DNA from: Lichenicola sp964242425
GTDB lineage: Bacteria > Pseudomonadota > Alphaproteobacteria > Acetobacterales > Acetobacteraceae
Direction of reading: 5' to 3'
NCBI GenBank assembly: GCA_964242425.1
Contig: CAXTCK010000219.1
Span: 1-5,406 of the forward strand
Length of the DNA stretch: 5,406 nt
In this document: positions 1 to 5,406 of the stretch, piece after piece
Layout of the letters: each line of letters opens with the position of its first letter
Numbering within the stretch: the first letter of the stretch is position 1
Program-made: the position numbers and the translations under genes
The notes under the pieces: generated by a model
What the model saw: only the letters and a program-made list of their open reading frames with translations
The model's database searches: none
Told to the model about the DNA's origin: nothing

Positions 1-1159
1 GGCTCTCGTAGAAGCCCCAGGGCCGGTAGCAGCGATTATGCGCCACCGCCTCGTGACGCCCGGCATCGCGCAGGCGCTCCACCACGCGCTTGACGTCCTG
101 CGCGCGGTCGCGGTGGGTGACCAGCACCGCGTCCTCGGTGACCACCACCACGGCGTCGGCCAGGCCCGTCACGGCCGTGACGATGCCGTCCGAGCGCACG
201 TAGCAGTTGGAGGTGTGCTCCAGGAACACGTCGCCAATCGACACGTTGCCGGCCCCGTCCTTGGGGCTGATGTCCCACAGCGCGTCCCAGGAGCCGACGT
301 CGGACCAGCCGAGATCGGCCGGCACCACGGCGGCGCGATGGGTGCGCTCGGCCACCGCGTAGTCGATGCTGATGTCCGGGGCGGCGGCGAACGCTTCGGG
401 CTCGAGGCGGATGAAGTCGAGGTCGGTGTCGCGGCCCTCCGTGGCGCGTCGCACCGCGGACAGCACGTCCGGCGCATGCAGCTGCATCTCTTCCAGCAGC
501 GTTTCGGCGGTGAACACGAACATGCCGGAGTTCCACAGGTGGGATCCGGATGCGACCAGCTCGGCGGCGCGGCCGGCGTCCGGCTTCTCCACGAAGGCGG
601 CGAGCGCATGGACGCCGGGGAGCCCTTCCAGCGGCTGGCCCACCTCGATGTAGCCGTAGCCGGTTTCAGCCCGGGTCGGCTTCATGCCGAAGGTGACGAT
701 CCGCCCGCCTCGCGCCGCCTCGACCGCGGTCGACACCGCGGCCGCGAGCCGATCCGGCCTGGCGATGGCGGAGTCGGCCGCCATCATCCACAGCACCGCG
801 TTCGGGGTTTCCTCGGCCACCAGCAGGGCAGCGGCGGCAAGGGCAGGCGCCGAATTGCGGCCAACGGGTTCGAGCACGATCCGGGCGCCGGTGATGCCGG
901 CCTCGCGGAGCTGCTCGGCGATCAGGAAGCGGTGCTCCTGGTTGCACACGATCACCGGCGGCGCGAATCCGGCGCCGGTGCCGCGAAGCGCTGTTTCCTG
1001 CAGCATGGTCTTGTCCGAGATCAGCGGCCAGAGCTGCTTCGGGAAGCTTGCCCGGGATACCGGCCACAGCCGGCTGCCCGACCCGCCAGACAGGATCACT
1101 GGCACCACGGTAACGGTCTCGTCCGTTGGCCGGGCGGGAACGGCGTGGGTGTCGGGCAT
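1..1159 (-). CDS. manC: Mannose-1-phosphate guanylyltransferase (ManC/AlgA/XanB type), 3' end outside window
   Basis: This enzyme makes GDP-mannose from mannose-1-phosphate and GTP in the cytoplasm, feeding exopolysaccharide, capsule or LPS synthesis. The visible 386 residues hold the nucleotidyltransferase signature LSGGSGSRLWPVSR followed by FPKQ (residues 23-42), the EPVGRNSAPA motif (97-106), GYGYIE (167-172) and the sugar-phosphate-binding FVEKP (189-193). The reading frame leaves the window at RPWGFYES (379-386), which is how the C-terminal cupin/type II phosphomannose isomerase part begins in bifunctional members. Family members are usually about 470-480 residues, so roughly 90 are missing. 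The ATG at 1159 is chosen because GGAG lies 7 bases upstream; an in-frame ATG at 1180 would add seven residues but has no clear ribosome site. One oddity is that the usual (A/S)DH after the beta-strand 'LWMMA' reads ADS (D129-S130). Guanylyltransferase identity is secure; isomerase activity cannot be judged here. Confidence 0.95.
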   Translation of the reverse strand, partial: MPDTHAVPARPTDETVTVVPVILSGGSGSRLWPVSRASFPKQLWPLISDKTMLQETALRGTGAGFAPPVIVCNQEHRFLIAEQLREAGITGARIVLEPVGRNSAPALAAAALLVAEETPNAVLWMMAADSAIARPDRLAAAVSTAVEAARGGRIVTFGMKPTRAETGYGYIEVGQPLEGLPGVHALAAFVEKPDAGRAAELVASGSHLWNSGMFVFTAETLLEEMQLHAPDVLSAVRRATEGRDTDLDFIRLEPEAFAAAPDISIDYAVAERTHRAAVVPADLGWSDVGSWDALWDISPKDGAGNVSIGDVFLEHTSNCYVRSDGIVTAVTGLADAVVVVTEDAVLVTHRDRAQDVKRVVERLRDAGRHEAVAHNRCYRPWGFYES

Positions 1160-1166
1160 GGAACTA

Positions 1167-1170
1167 CTCC
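1167..1170 (-). promoter_or_regulatory. Ribosome binding site of manC
   Basis: GGAG on the minus strand, 7 bases before the ATG at 1159. It decides that start over the in-frame ATG at 1180, which has no comparable purine-rich site in front of it. Confidence 0.6.
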
Positions 1171-1231
1171 GGCTGCGCATGAAACGGGAGCGCCGTGCCG
1201 GGGGGAACCGGCCAGCAACCAGGACGGGCGG

Positions 1232-1525
1232 TCAGATCGGCCGGTGGGCCCGGTCGATCAGCCGACGCAGCAGGCCGGGCCTGCCGGGTGCGGCATCGCG
1301 TCGCGCCTGCTCCGCCGCCGCCTCCCCGGCCTTGCGTTCCGCTTCGGCGCGCCGCTCCTTCTGCGCCATCCACTTGTCCAGGGCCATGCCGGCCTTTTCG
1401 GCCCGGCGTGCCTCGTAGGCCTGCTTGCCGGCGGATCCGGGCCCGGCCATCCTGGCGGACGACGCCGACACTTCCTGCGCCGGCACGGGCGCTCCGGCCG
1501 CGGTCTTGTTCTTCCTGCCGAACAT
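1232..1525 (-). CDS. Small charged hypothetical protein, 97 aa
   Basis: I do not recognise a family. The protein starts MFGRKNKTAA and has no signal peptide or membrane segment, so it is probably cytoplasmic. After a flexible Ala/Ser/Pro/Gly-rich stretch (residues about 9-33) comes a long Ala/Lys/Arg/Glu-rich segment (about 34-76, including KAGMALDKWMAQKERRAEAE) that should form a continuous amphipathic or coiled-coil helix. It ends with a basic tail, LLRRLIDRAHRPI. The ATG at 1525 is preferred because GGGGT lies 6 bases upstream and the residues before it in the same frame read as non-coding arginine/proline-rich sequence. It lies 72 bases upstream of manC and 80 bases downstream of the next gene, all on the same strand, so cotranscription is possible but not shown. 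Consistent high third-position GC supports coding; function is unknown. Confidence 0.65.
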   Translation of the reverse strand: MFGRKNKTAAGAPVPAQEVSASSARMAGPGSAGKQAYEARRAEKAGMALDKWMAQKERRAEAERKAGEAAAEQARRDAAPGRPGLLRRLIDRAHRPI

Positions 1526-1605
1526 CCGACACCCCGTTTCGCACGCTGCGCGGGACGTTCTCCTCCCTGGAACGATCCCGGGCAAGTCCCTCGGCGGCGG
1601 GCGGC

Positions 1606-1875
1606 TCAGCCCCTGGCCGGTCTGCCGCCCTGCCAAACGCAGCGGTCGCCGACGCGGGAAAAGAACACCGCCTGCCGGGTGGGCGCGAACAACCGGACGT
1701 GGTCGACGGCGAGGCCGGTCTCGCCCGCGGCCAGGGCCGCACGGGCCGGCTGCCAGGCGGCCCTGCACTGCACCACCCCGCTTGGCCCGGTCGCCAGCGC
1801 CGGGGCCGGCACCGGCGCCAGCGCCAGCGCCGCAGCGAGCACGAAGAAGGGTGCCGCGAACGACCGACTATCCAT
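1606..1875 (-). CDS. Small predicted exported protein with two cysteines, 89 aa
   Basis: No family is recognised. The N-terminus is a plausible Sec signal peptide: MDSR, a hydrophobic core rich in Ala, Leu, Val and Phe (residues about 6-20), then PVPAPALA with an Ala-x-Ala site that predicts cleavage after A28. The mature part is about 61 residues and contains exactly two cysteines (C37 and C79), which could form one disulfide in the periplasm, with aromatic stretches (VRLFAP, AVFFSRVGDRCVW). No lipobox cysteine is present, so it is not a typical lipoprotein. The ATG at 1875 is chosen because the signal peptide begins there; an upstream in-frame ATG at 1932 would put an arginine-rich non-signal segment in front. 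An AGGGTGG sequence 8 bases upstream could serve as ribosome site. The gene follows ihfB by 100 bases on the same strand, with an inverted repeat in that gap. Confidence 0.65.
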   Translation of the reverse strand: MDSRSFAAPFFVLAAALALAPVPAPALATGPSGVVQCRAAWQPARAALAAGETGLAVDHVRLFAPTRQAVFFSRVGDRCVWQGGRPARG

Positions 1876-1889
1876 GCCTCGGGCCACCC

Positions 1890-1920
1890 TGTTCACGACA
1901 GAACGGGTAGCGCGTGAACA
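1890..1920. repeat. Perfect 8-bp inverted repeat, possible operator
   Basis: TGTTCACG at 1890-1897 and its exact reverse complement CGTGAACA at 1913-1920 are separated by 15 bases. The half-sites are about two helical turns apart centre to centre (23 bases). The pair lies 15-45 bases upstream of the ATG of the small exported-protein gene and 56 bases beyond the ihfB stop. It has no T-tract on either strand, so it does not look like an intrinsic terminator. A dimeric regulator site is possible, but an 8-base repeat can also arise by chance. Confidence 0.35.
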
Positions 1921-1975
1921 AGAACAAAGCAAGAACTCGATTGCCCGCGCCGGTTCCCGTCCCCGGCTGGCCCGG

Positions 1976-2272
1976 TCAGCGCGAGCGGGCTGCCCGCTGG
2001 TTCACCCGCTCGCGCAGCTCCTTGCCGGCCTTGAAGAACGGCACGACCTTCTCGTCCACGACGACCGGCTCGCCGGTACGCGGATTGCGTCCGGTGCGGG
2101 CATCACGCTGCTTGATGGTGAAGGCGCCGAAGCCGCGCAGCTCGACGCGCTCGCCGCGTGCCAGCGCCGCGGTGACCTCGTCGAAGATGGTGGACACGAT
2201 CAGCTCGACGTCCCGGCTGGTCAGGTGCGGATTGGCGCTCGCAAGCTCGGCGATCAATTCCGACTTGGTCAT
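1976..2272 (-). CDS. ihfB: Integration host factor subunit beta
   Basis: Beta subunit of the heterodimeric nucleoid protein IHF, which binds specific sites in the minor groove and bends DNA sharply, acting in transcription, replication and recombination. The protein is 98 residues; E. coli IHF-beta is 94. It starts MTKSELIAEL like the E. coli protein, has the helical dimerisation half (residues about 1-40), then VELRGFGAF (43-51) and the DNA-contacting beta arm with GRNPRTGE (61-68). P64 is at the position of the intercalating proline of E. coli IHF-beta, and E44 and R46, used in sequence recognition there, are also present. It ends VPFFKAGKELRERVN plus a short basic tail. The ATG at 2272 has GGAG 7 bases upstream; a longer frame beginning MTARIRRNG is not supported. 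It follows sppA by 23 bases, an arrangement known in alphaproteobacteria. HU is a related alternative, but the N-terminus and E44/R46 favour IHF-beta. Confidence 0.97.
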   Translation of the reverse strand: MTKSELIAELASANPHLTSRDVELIVSTIFDEVTAALARGERVELRGFGAFTIKQRDARTGRNPRTGEPVVVDEKVVPFFKAGKELRERVNQRAARSR

Positions 2273-2279
2273 CCCGTTT

Positions 2280-2283
2280 CTCC
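2280..2283 (-). promoter_or_regulatory. Ribosome binding site of ihfB
   Basis: GGAG on the minus strand, 7 bases before the ATG at 2272, inside the 23-base gap after the sppA stop. It fixes the MTKSEL start over the longer in-frame ATG that would overlap the end of sppA. Confidence 0.65.
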
Positions 2284-2295
2284 GGATCCGAGCCG

Positions 2296-3267
2296 TCAAG
2301 GCTGCCAGAGCGATACCGCACCGTCAAGCGCAAGTCCTTGCACCATAACGGTTTTCCCTAGCGATCCACCCGCCAGCGTATCGAGCGCCCCGTTCATGGC
2401 GGCCTGGCCCAGCTGGTGCGCGAGGCCGAGCGGATGCAGGGCCGTCCAGCGTCCCGACCGGGGGCGGCGCAGCGGCTCGACCGGCAGGTCCGCGGGAATG
2501 TGCCTTGTCCGCGCCAGCCAGTCCCGGGCGTCCCGCTCCGTGCCGATCTGGTCGATCAGGCCGAGGCCGATGGCCTGGTGTCCGGTGTAGGGGCGGCCGT
2601 CCGCCAGCGCCCGCACCCGGTCCGGGCTCATGTGCCGACCGGCTGCGACGATGTCGACGAACTGGCCGTACAGGTCGGCGACCACGCCCTGCAGCATCTC
2701 CCGTCCTTCCGGACTCAACGGCTTGACGACGCTGGGCTGGCCTTTCAGCGGACCGGACACCAGCTCGTCCACGCCGATCCCGAGCTTGCCGAGCAGGCCC
2801 GAAACGTCCGGGCTCTGCAGGATCACGCCGATGGAGCCCGTCAGGGTGGCGTTGGAAGCGAAGATGCGCGCCGCCGGCACCGCGATCATGTAGCCGGCCG
2901 ACGCCGCCACCCCGCCCATGGTCACCACCACGGGCTTCTTCGCCGCGAACCGCGCGATCGCGTCGTGCAGCGACTCGCCGCCGGCCACCGAGCCGCCCGG
3001 GCTGTCGATGGCCAGGATCATGCCCCTGACGCTGTTGTCCTTTTCCGCAGCGTCGATCAGGTCCAGCCGGTCGCGGTCGTCGGTGATGATGCCCTCGACC
3101 CGCAGCCGGGCCAGATGCGGGCCGGCCAGGAACCCGGCCTGGTGCCGGCGCAGGCCCGCGGTCGCAAGCAGCGCCAGCACGAAGCCGAGCACGGCCAGCA
3201 CCCGCCAAAGGGTGAGGCGACGCTTCAAGCGCAGCCGGTCCACGACCAGGTCGGCTTCAAGGCTCAT
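2296..3267 (-). CDS. sppA: Signal peptide peptidase SppA, S49 family
   Basis: Inner-membrane serine protease of family S49 that degrades cleaved signal peptides and some membrane proteins. The 323-residue protein is the short, single-domain form (as in Bacillus), not the 618-residue duplicated E. coli form. A basic N-terminus (RLRLKRRL) precedes one membrane segment at about 20-39; the catalytic part then faces the periplasm. Visible family motifs are IDSPGG (87-92), GGVAASAGYMIA with the predicted nucleophile S123, LTGSIGVI (142-149), and SGPLKGQPS with predicted general base K175. The S-K separation of 52 residues equals that between S147 and K199 of B. subtilis SppA. The C-terminus ends AVSLWQP, as is common in alphaproteobacterial SppA. 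The ATG at 3267 has GGAG 6 bases upstream; the frame stays open further upstream but that stretch has no such support. It is the first gene of the sppA-ihfB unit and is divergent from the ALDH gene. Confidence 0.95.
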   Translation of the reverse strand: MSLEADLVVDRLRLKRRLTLWRVLAVLGFVLALLATAGLRRHQAGFLAGPHLARLRVEGIITDDRDRLDLIDAAEKDNSVRGMILAIDSPGGSVAGGESLHDAIARFAAKKPVVVTMGGVAASAGYMIAVPAARIFASNATLTGSIGVILQSPDVSGLLGKLGIGVDELVSGPLKGQPSVVKPLSPEGREMLQGVVADLYGQFVDIVAAGRHMSPDRVRALADGRPYTGHQAIGLGLIDQIGTERDARDWLARTRHIPADLPVEPLRRPRSGRWTALHPLGLAHQLGQAAMNGALDTLAGGSLGKTVMVQGLALDGAVSLWQP

Positions 3268-3273
3268 CTGCGG

Positions 3274-3277
3274 CTCC
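3274..3277 (-). promoter_or_regulatory. Ribosome binding site of sppA
   Basis: GGAG on the minus strand, 6 bases before the ATG at 3267. It supports the MSLEADL start and argues against in-frame upstream starts (GTG at 3339, ATG at 3408). Confidence 0.6.
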
Positions 3278-3440
3278 AACCGGCCAAAGGGGACAGCCAA
3301 GCGTATGGCGAAGCCGGAGCCGGGAAAAGCCTCCTTCACGGCGCCGCCGGGTTGTCGAGGCCGTCCTGCCGGAACCGGGCGGCCTGTTGTCGGACAGCTG
3401 CATCGCAAAGCCTTGCACCGTCGGCCAGGTCCGGACGGCG

Positions 3441-3683
3441 TCAGCGGCCTGGGGCCGCCATCGGTCGTTCCTGCCCGGCGACGAAGCCATCCGCATTCGC
3501 GTCAGCAGGCTGCTGGCATGCGCGGGCCGGGCGGGACCGAGGCATCCGGACCGGAACAGAACCGGCGGCATGGGATCTCGCCCATCCCGTCAGGCCCGGC
3601 GGCTTCGCCGACCGCCGCAAGCCGAGCGTCGCCGGCTCGCCCGGCAGGCCATCCGGGTCGCCGGGATGGCGCGTCGGCGCCAT
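3441..3683 (-). other. Doubtful small ORF (80 codons) with an EF-hand-like loop; possible gene remnant
   Basis: The frame runs from an ATG at 3683 to a TGA at 3441-3443. Residues 61-72 read DANADGFVAGQE, matching the canonical 12-residue EF-hand calcium loop (Asp at 1, Asn at 3, Asp at 5, Gly at 6, Val at 8, Glu at 12). The first half has mostly G or C in third codon positions. Against a real gene: the rest is Pro/Arg/Gly-rich without clear helices flanking the loop, there is no signal peptide at this start, and the ribosome site is weak (GGGG, 8 bases upstream). The frame also resumes after the TGA for 34 residues (RRPDLADGAR to DNPAAP) before a second stop at 3336-3338. It could be a decayed calcium-binding protein gene or chance. 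Confidence 0.18.
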
Positions 3684-3833
3684 GGGCGACACCCCGGCGT
3701 GCGGTGCCACCGTGACCCGGTGTCGGCCCGGCGAGGCGGCGCTGCGGGTGGCGGGTCGCGGCGCTGGTGGCGACGCCGCCGGTGCGAGCAGTGGCGCCGG
3801 TGCTGCTGGTCGGCTAGGACGTCGGCGCAGTCC

Positions 3834-3839
3834 GGAAGG
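3834..3839 (+). promoter_or_regulatory. Ribosome binding site of the ALDH gene
   Basis: GGAAGG, 6 bases before the ATG at 3846. It decides this start; the same frame is open back to an ATG at 3387, but that stretch does not resemble an ALDH N-terminus. Confidence 0.65.
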
Positions 3840-3845
3840 CCCGCC

Positions 3846-5351
3846 ATGCCCGATCACGTTGCCGCAGTTCTGCCGGAGGACGCGTCCGCCGGCCCCGACC
3901 ATGCCCTGCGCCACCTGCTCGACCGTCAGCGCGCGGCGGCCGGAGCCGCCCCGGCGCCCGACGCGGCGCAGCGTCGCCGGTCGCTGCGCCGGCTGGACGC
4001 CCTGCTGCACGAGGACGGCGACCGTCTGCACGCGGCGGTGTCGGCCGATTTCGGTCATCGCGCGTATCCGGAAACGGTTCTGGCCGAGCTGGTGCCGCTT
4101 CGTGCCGCGATCCGCTTCGCGCTGCGCCAGCTCGGCCACTGGATGCGCCCGCGCCGGCGGCGGGTCGCGTTGTCGTTCCAGCCGGGACAAGCCTGGGTGG
4201 TGCACCAGCCGCTCGGCTGCGTCGGCATCGTGTCGCCGTGGAACTACCCGCTGTTCCTGTCGATCGGGCCGCTGATCGACGCGCTCGCCGCCGGCAACCG
4301 GGTGATGCTGAAGCCGTCGGAGCTGACGCCACGCTATTCCGCCCTGCTGGCCGAGCTGCTCGCGCAGCGTTTCGAGCCGGAACAGGTGTCGGTGGCGACC
4401 GGCGGCCCGGACGTGGCGCGAGCGTTCTGCGCCCTGCCGTTCGACCACCTCCTGTTCACCGGCTCCACCGCGGTCGGCCGCCTGGTGATGCGGACGGCGG
4501 CGGAGACCCTCACCCCGGTCACGCTGGAGCTGGGCGGCAAGAGCCCGGCGATCGTGGCGCCAGACGCCGACCCGGCACGCACCGCGCGCAGCCTGATGAT
4601 CGGCAAGCTGTTCAACGCCGGCCAGACCTGCATCGCCCCCGACTACGCCCTGGTGCCGCAGCACCGGCTGCCCGAGTTCGCCGACGCGCTGCTGGCCGAG
4701 GCGGCGAGGCTCTACCCCCGGGTCGCCGACAACCCCGACTACACCACCATCATCTCGGAACAACACCTCGACCGGCTGCAGCGCCTGGTGGACGAGGCGG
4801 CGGAACGGGGAGCGGCGGTGCTGCGCGACCCGTCGCACCAGGCGGAAGCGGGGCAGGCAAGGCGCTCGGGTCGCCTGGTGCCGACCCTGCTGCTCGGGGC
4901 GCCGAGCGACTGCGAGGCGATGGCGGACGAGATCTTCGGTCCGGTGCTGCCGGTGCTGGGCTACCGGACGCTCGACGAGGCGATCGGCTTCGTCAACGCG
5001 CGGCCGCGTCCGCTCGCCCTCTACTGCTACACCGACGACCGCGACACCGAGCGGCACGTGCTGCGGCACACCCTGTCCGGCGGCGCCACCGTCAACGGCA
5101 CCCTCCTGCACTGCGCCCAGCCAGACCTGCCGTTCGGCGGCGTGGGCCCGAGCGGCACCGGCGCCTATCATGGCGAGGCCGGGTTCCTGCGCTTCTCGCA
5201 CGCGCGCGGGATCTATCGTCCCGGCCGGATCAGCGGCTTCACCACCCTGGCACCGCCGCACGGGCGCCTGTCCGCCCGGCTGCTGCCGCTGATGCTCGGC
5301 CGCAGCACCTGGCGCCGGCCGTCCGCGGCCCCACCCGCACCGACGGCTTGA
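3846..5351 (+). CDS. calB: Coniferyl aldehyde dehydrogenase-type ALDH (NAD(P)+-dependent)
   Basis: A 501-residue member of the aldehyde dehydrogenase superfamily that oxidises an aldehyde to its carboxylate with NAD(P)+, probably in the cytoplasm. All key residues are visible: N133 in PWNYP, K156 in LKPSE, the nucleotide-binding FTGSTAVGR (204-212), general base E228 in LELGGKSP, catalytic C262 in NAGQTCIAPDY, EIFGP (362-366), and near the C-terminus PFGGVGPSGTGAYHG. The QTCIAPDY context, the QPLGCVGIVSPWNYP spacing and a tail of about 40 residues after the FSHARGIY segment fit the coniferyl aldehyde dehydrogenase branch, close to class 3 ALDHs. The symbol is given for that branch; coniferyl aldehyde as the true substrate is not established, since no lignin or phenylpropanoid genes are visible. 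A general role in long-chain or aromatic aldehyde detoxification is equally possible. The first 40 residues are Ala/Asp/Arg-rich and poorly conserved in appearance. The gene stands alone and is divergent from sppA. Confidence 0.92.
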   Translation: MPDHVAAVLPEDASAGPDHALRHLLDRQRAAAGAAPAPDAAQRRRSLRRLDALLHEDGDRLHAAVSADFGHRAYPETVLAELVPLRAAIRFALRQLGHWMRPRRRRVALSFQPGQAWVVHQPLGCVGIVSPWNYPLFLSIGPLIDALAAGNRVMLKPSELTPRYSALLAELLAQRFEPEQVSVATGGPDVARAFCALPFDHLLFTGSTAVGRLVMRTAAETLTPVTLELGGKSPAIVAPDADPARTARSLMIGKLFNAGQTCIAPDYALVPQHRLPEFADALLAEAARLYPRVADNPDYTTIISEQHLDRLQRLVDEAAERGAAVLRDPSHQAEAGQARRSGRLVPTLLLGAPSDCEAMADEIFGPVLPVLGYRTLDEAIGFVNARPRPLALYCYTDDRDTERHVLRHTLSGGATVNGTLLHCAQPDLPFGGVGPSGTGAYHGEAGFLRFSHARGIYRPGRISGFTTLAPPHGRLSARLLPLMLGRSTWRRPSAAPPAPTA

Positions 5352-5352
5352 A

Positions 5353-5397
5353 CCGCCTCCCGCAACACCCGAGCAGCAGGAGTTGCGGAGCGGGCGG
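5353..5397 (+). terminator. Candidate hairpin just after the ALDH stop
   Basis: The arm CCGCAAC (5360-5366) pairs with GTTGCGG (5382-5388) around a 15-base loop. An outer CCGCC (5353-5357) can pair with GGCGG (5393-5397) across a small internal loop. It begins 2 bases after the TGA. No T-run follows within the nine bases left in the window, so intrinsic termination is uncertain; it could instead be a 3' stabilising hairpin. Confidence 0.35.
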
Positions 5398-5406
5398 CGG
5401 GACAAG

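Larger units (their letters stand above)
3268..3845. other. Divergent intergenic region between sppA and the ALDH gene
   Basis: This 578-base stretch separates two divergent genes and must hold their promoters, but I could not find a convincing -35/-10 pair on either strand. Several reading frames stay open because of high GC, including one in frame with the ALDH from 3387, but their translations are low-complexity Arg/Pro/Ala/Gly sequence. The only distinctive content is an antisense frame encoding an EF-hand-type loop (3468-3503), described separately. No tRNA, repeat array or insertion sequence was seen. In many alphaproteobacteria rpsA lies upstream of ihfB; it is not present here. Confidence 0.6.

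Noticed and set aside
1197..1212. GCCGG/CCGGC hairpin between the 97-aa gene and manC as a terminator or attenuator
   Set aside because: Five-base-pair stem without a following T-run; such short GC palindromes are common in this base composition.
1804..1835. Short GCCAGC/GCCGGC-like repetition
   Set aside because: It is explained by the Ala/Leu/Pro-rich hydrophobic core of the signal peptide encoded on the minus strand.
1949..1967. GCCGG/CCGGC hairpin after ihfB as an intrinsic terminator
   Set aside because: The stem is only five base pairs, and the T-rich stretch on the minus strand begins about a dozen bases after it instead of directly.
38..2590. An 850-codon open frame on the plus strand
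   Set aside because: It runs antisense through manC, both small genes, ihfB and part of sppA. Its translation is low-complexity and crosses five well-supported genes.
3330..3335. A perfect AGGAGG on the minus strand upstream of sppA
   Set aside because: No ATG, GTG or TTG lies 4-12 bases downstream, and sppA starts 63 bases further on with its own GGAG. Probably coincidental.
3387..3845. N-terminal extension of the ALDH by 153 codons
   Set aside because: The frame is open, but the translation is Arg-rich and unlike an ALDH N-terminus, the resulting 654 residues would be far longer than the family, and GGAAGG precedes the ATG at 3846.
3441..5405. A 654-codon open frame on the minus strand opposite the whole ALDH gene
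   Set aside because: The ALDH on the plus strand has all catalytic motifs; the antisense translation is Arg/Gln/Gly/Ala/His-rich with no recognisable domain, as expected of a mirror frame in GC-rich coding DNA.

Overview
The window is very GC-rich. It looks like ordinary chromosomal DNA of an alphaproteobacterium, probably from the Rhodospirillales/Acetobacteraceae side. That placement is an inference from protein character: IHF-beta has the 'RDARTGRNPRTGE...EK.VPFFK.GKELRER' pattern, and SppA starts 'MSLEADL.VDR..LKRRL' and ends '...AVSLWQP', as alphaproteobacterial SppA proteins do. No species can be named from this sequence.

Layout: five genes run leftwards on the minus strand and one runs rightwards. 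From right to left on the minus strand they are sppA (3267-2296), an inner-membrane S49 peptidase; ihfB (2272-1976), the beta subunit of integration host factor, 23 bases after sppA and almost certainly cotranscribed; a small predicted exported protein with two cysteines (1875-1606); a 97-residue charged, Ala/Arg/Lys/Glu-rich protein of unknown function (1525-1232); and a mannose-1-phosphate guanylyltransferase (manC type, 1159 to beyond base 1) that leaves the window just as its C-terminal isomerase/cupin part begins. On the plus strand a coniferyl-aldehyde-dehydrogenase-type ALDH (3846-5351) is divergent from sppA. The 578 bases between sppA and the ALDH are the only sizeable stretch without a confident gene.

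Function: sppA and ihfB are housekeeping genes and form the one clear operon. manC supplies GDP-mannose for polysaccharide synthesis and may be the first gene of, or belong to, an exopolysaccharide or capsule locus further left. The ALDH oxidises an aldehyde to a carboxylic acid with NAD(P)+; nothing nearby indicates a lignin pathway, so its substrate is open.

I found no mobile element, CRISPR array, RNA gene or convincing new multi-gene system. Points worth a second look are a canonical EF-hand-type calcium loop encoded antisense in the sppA-ALDH gap, a D-S in place of the usual D-H in the ManC nucleotidyltransferase core, an 8-base perfect inverted repeat just upstream of the small exported-protein gene, and the two uncharacterised small genes between ihfB and manC.
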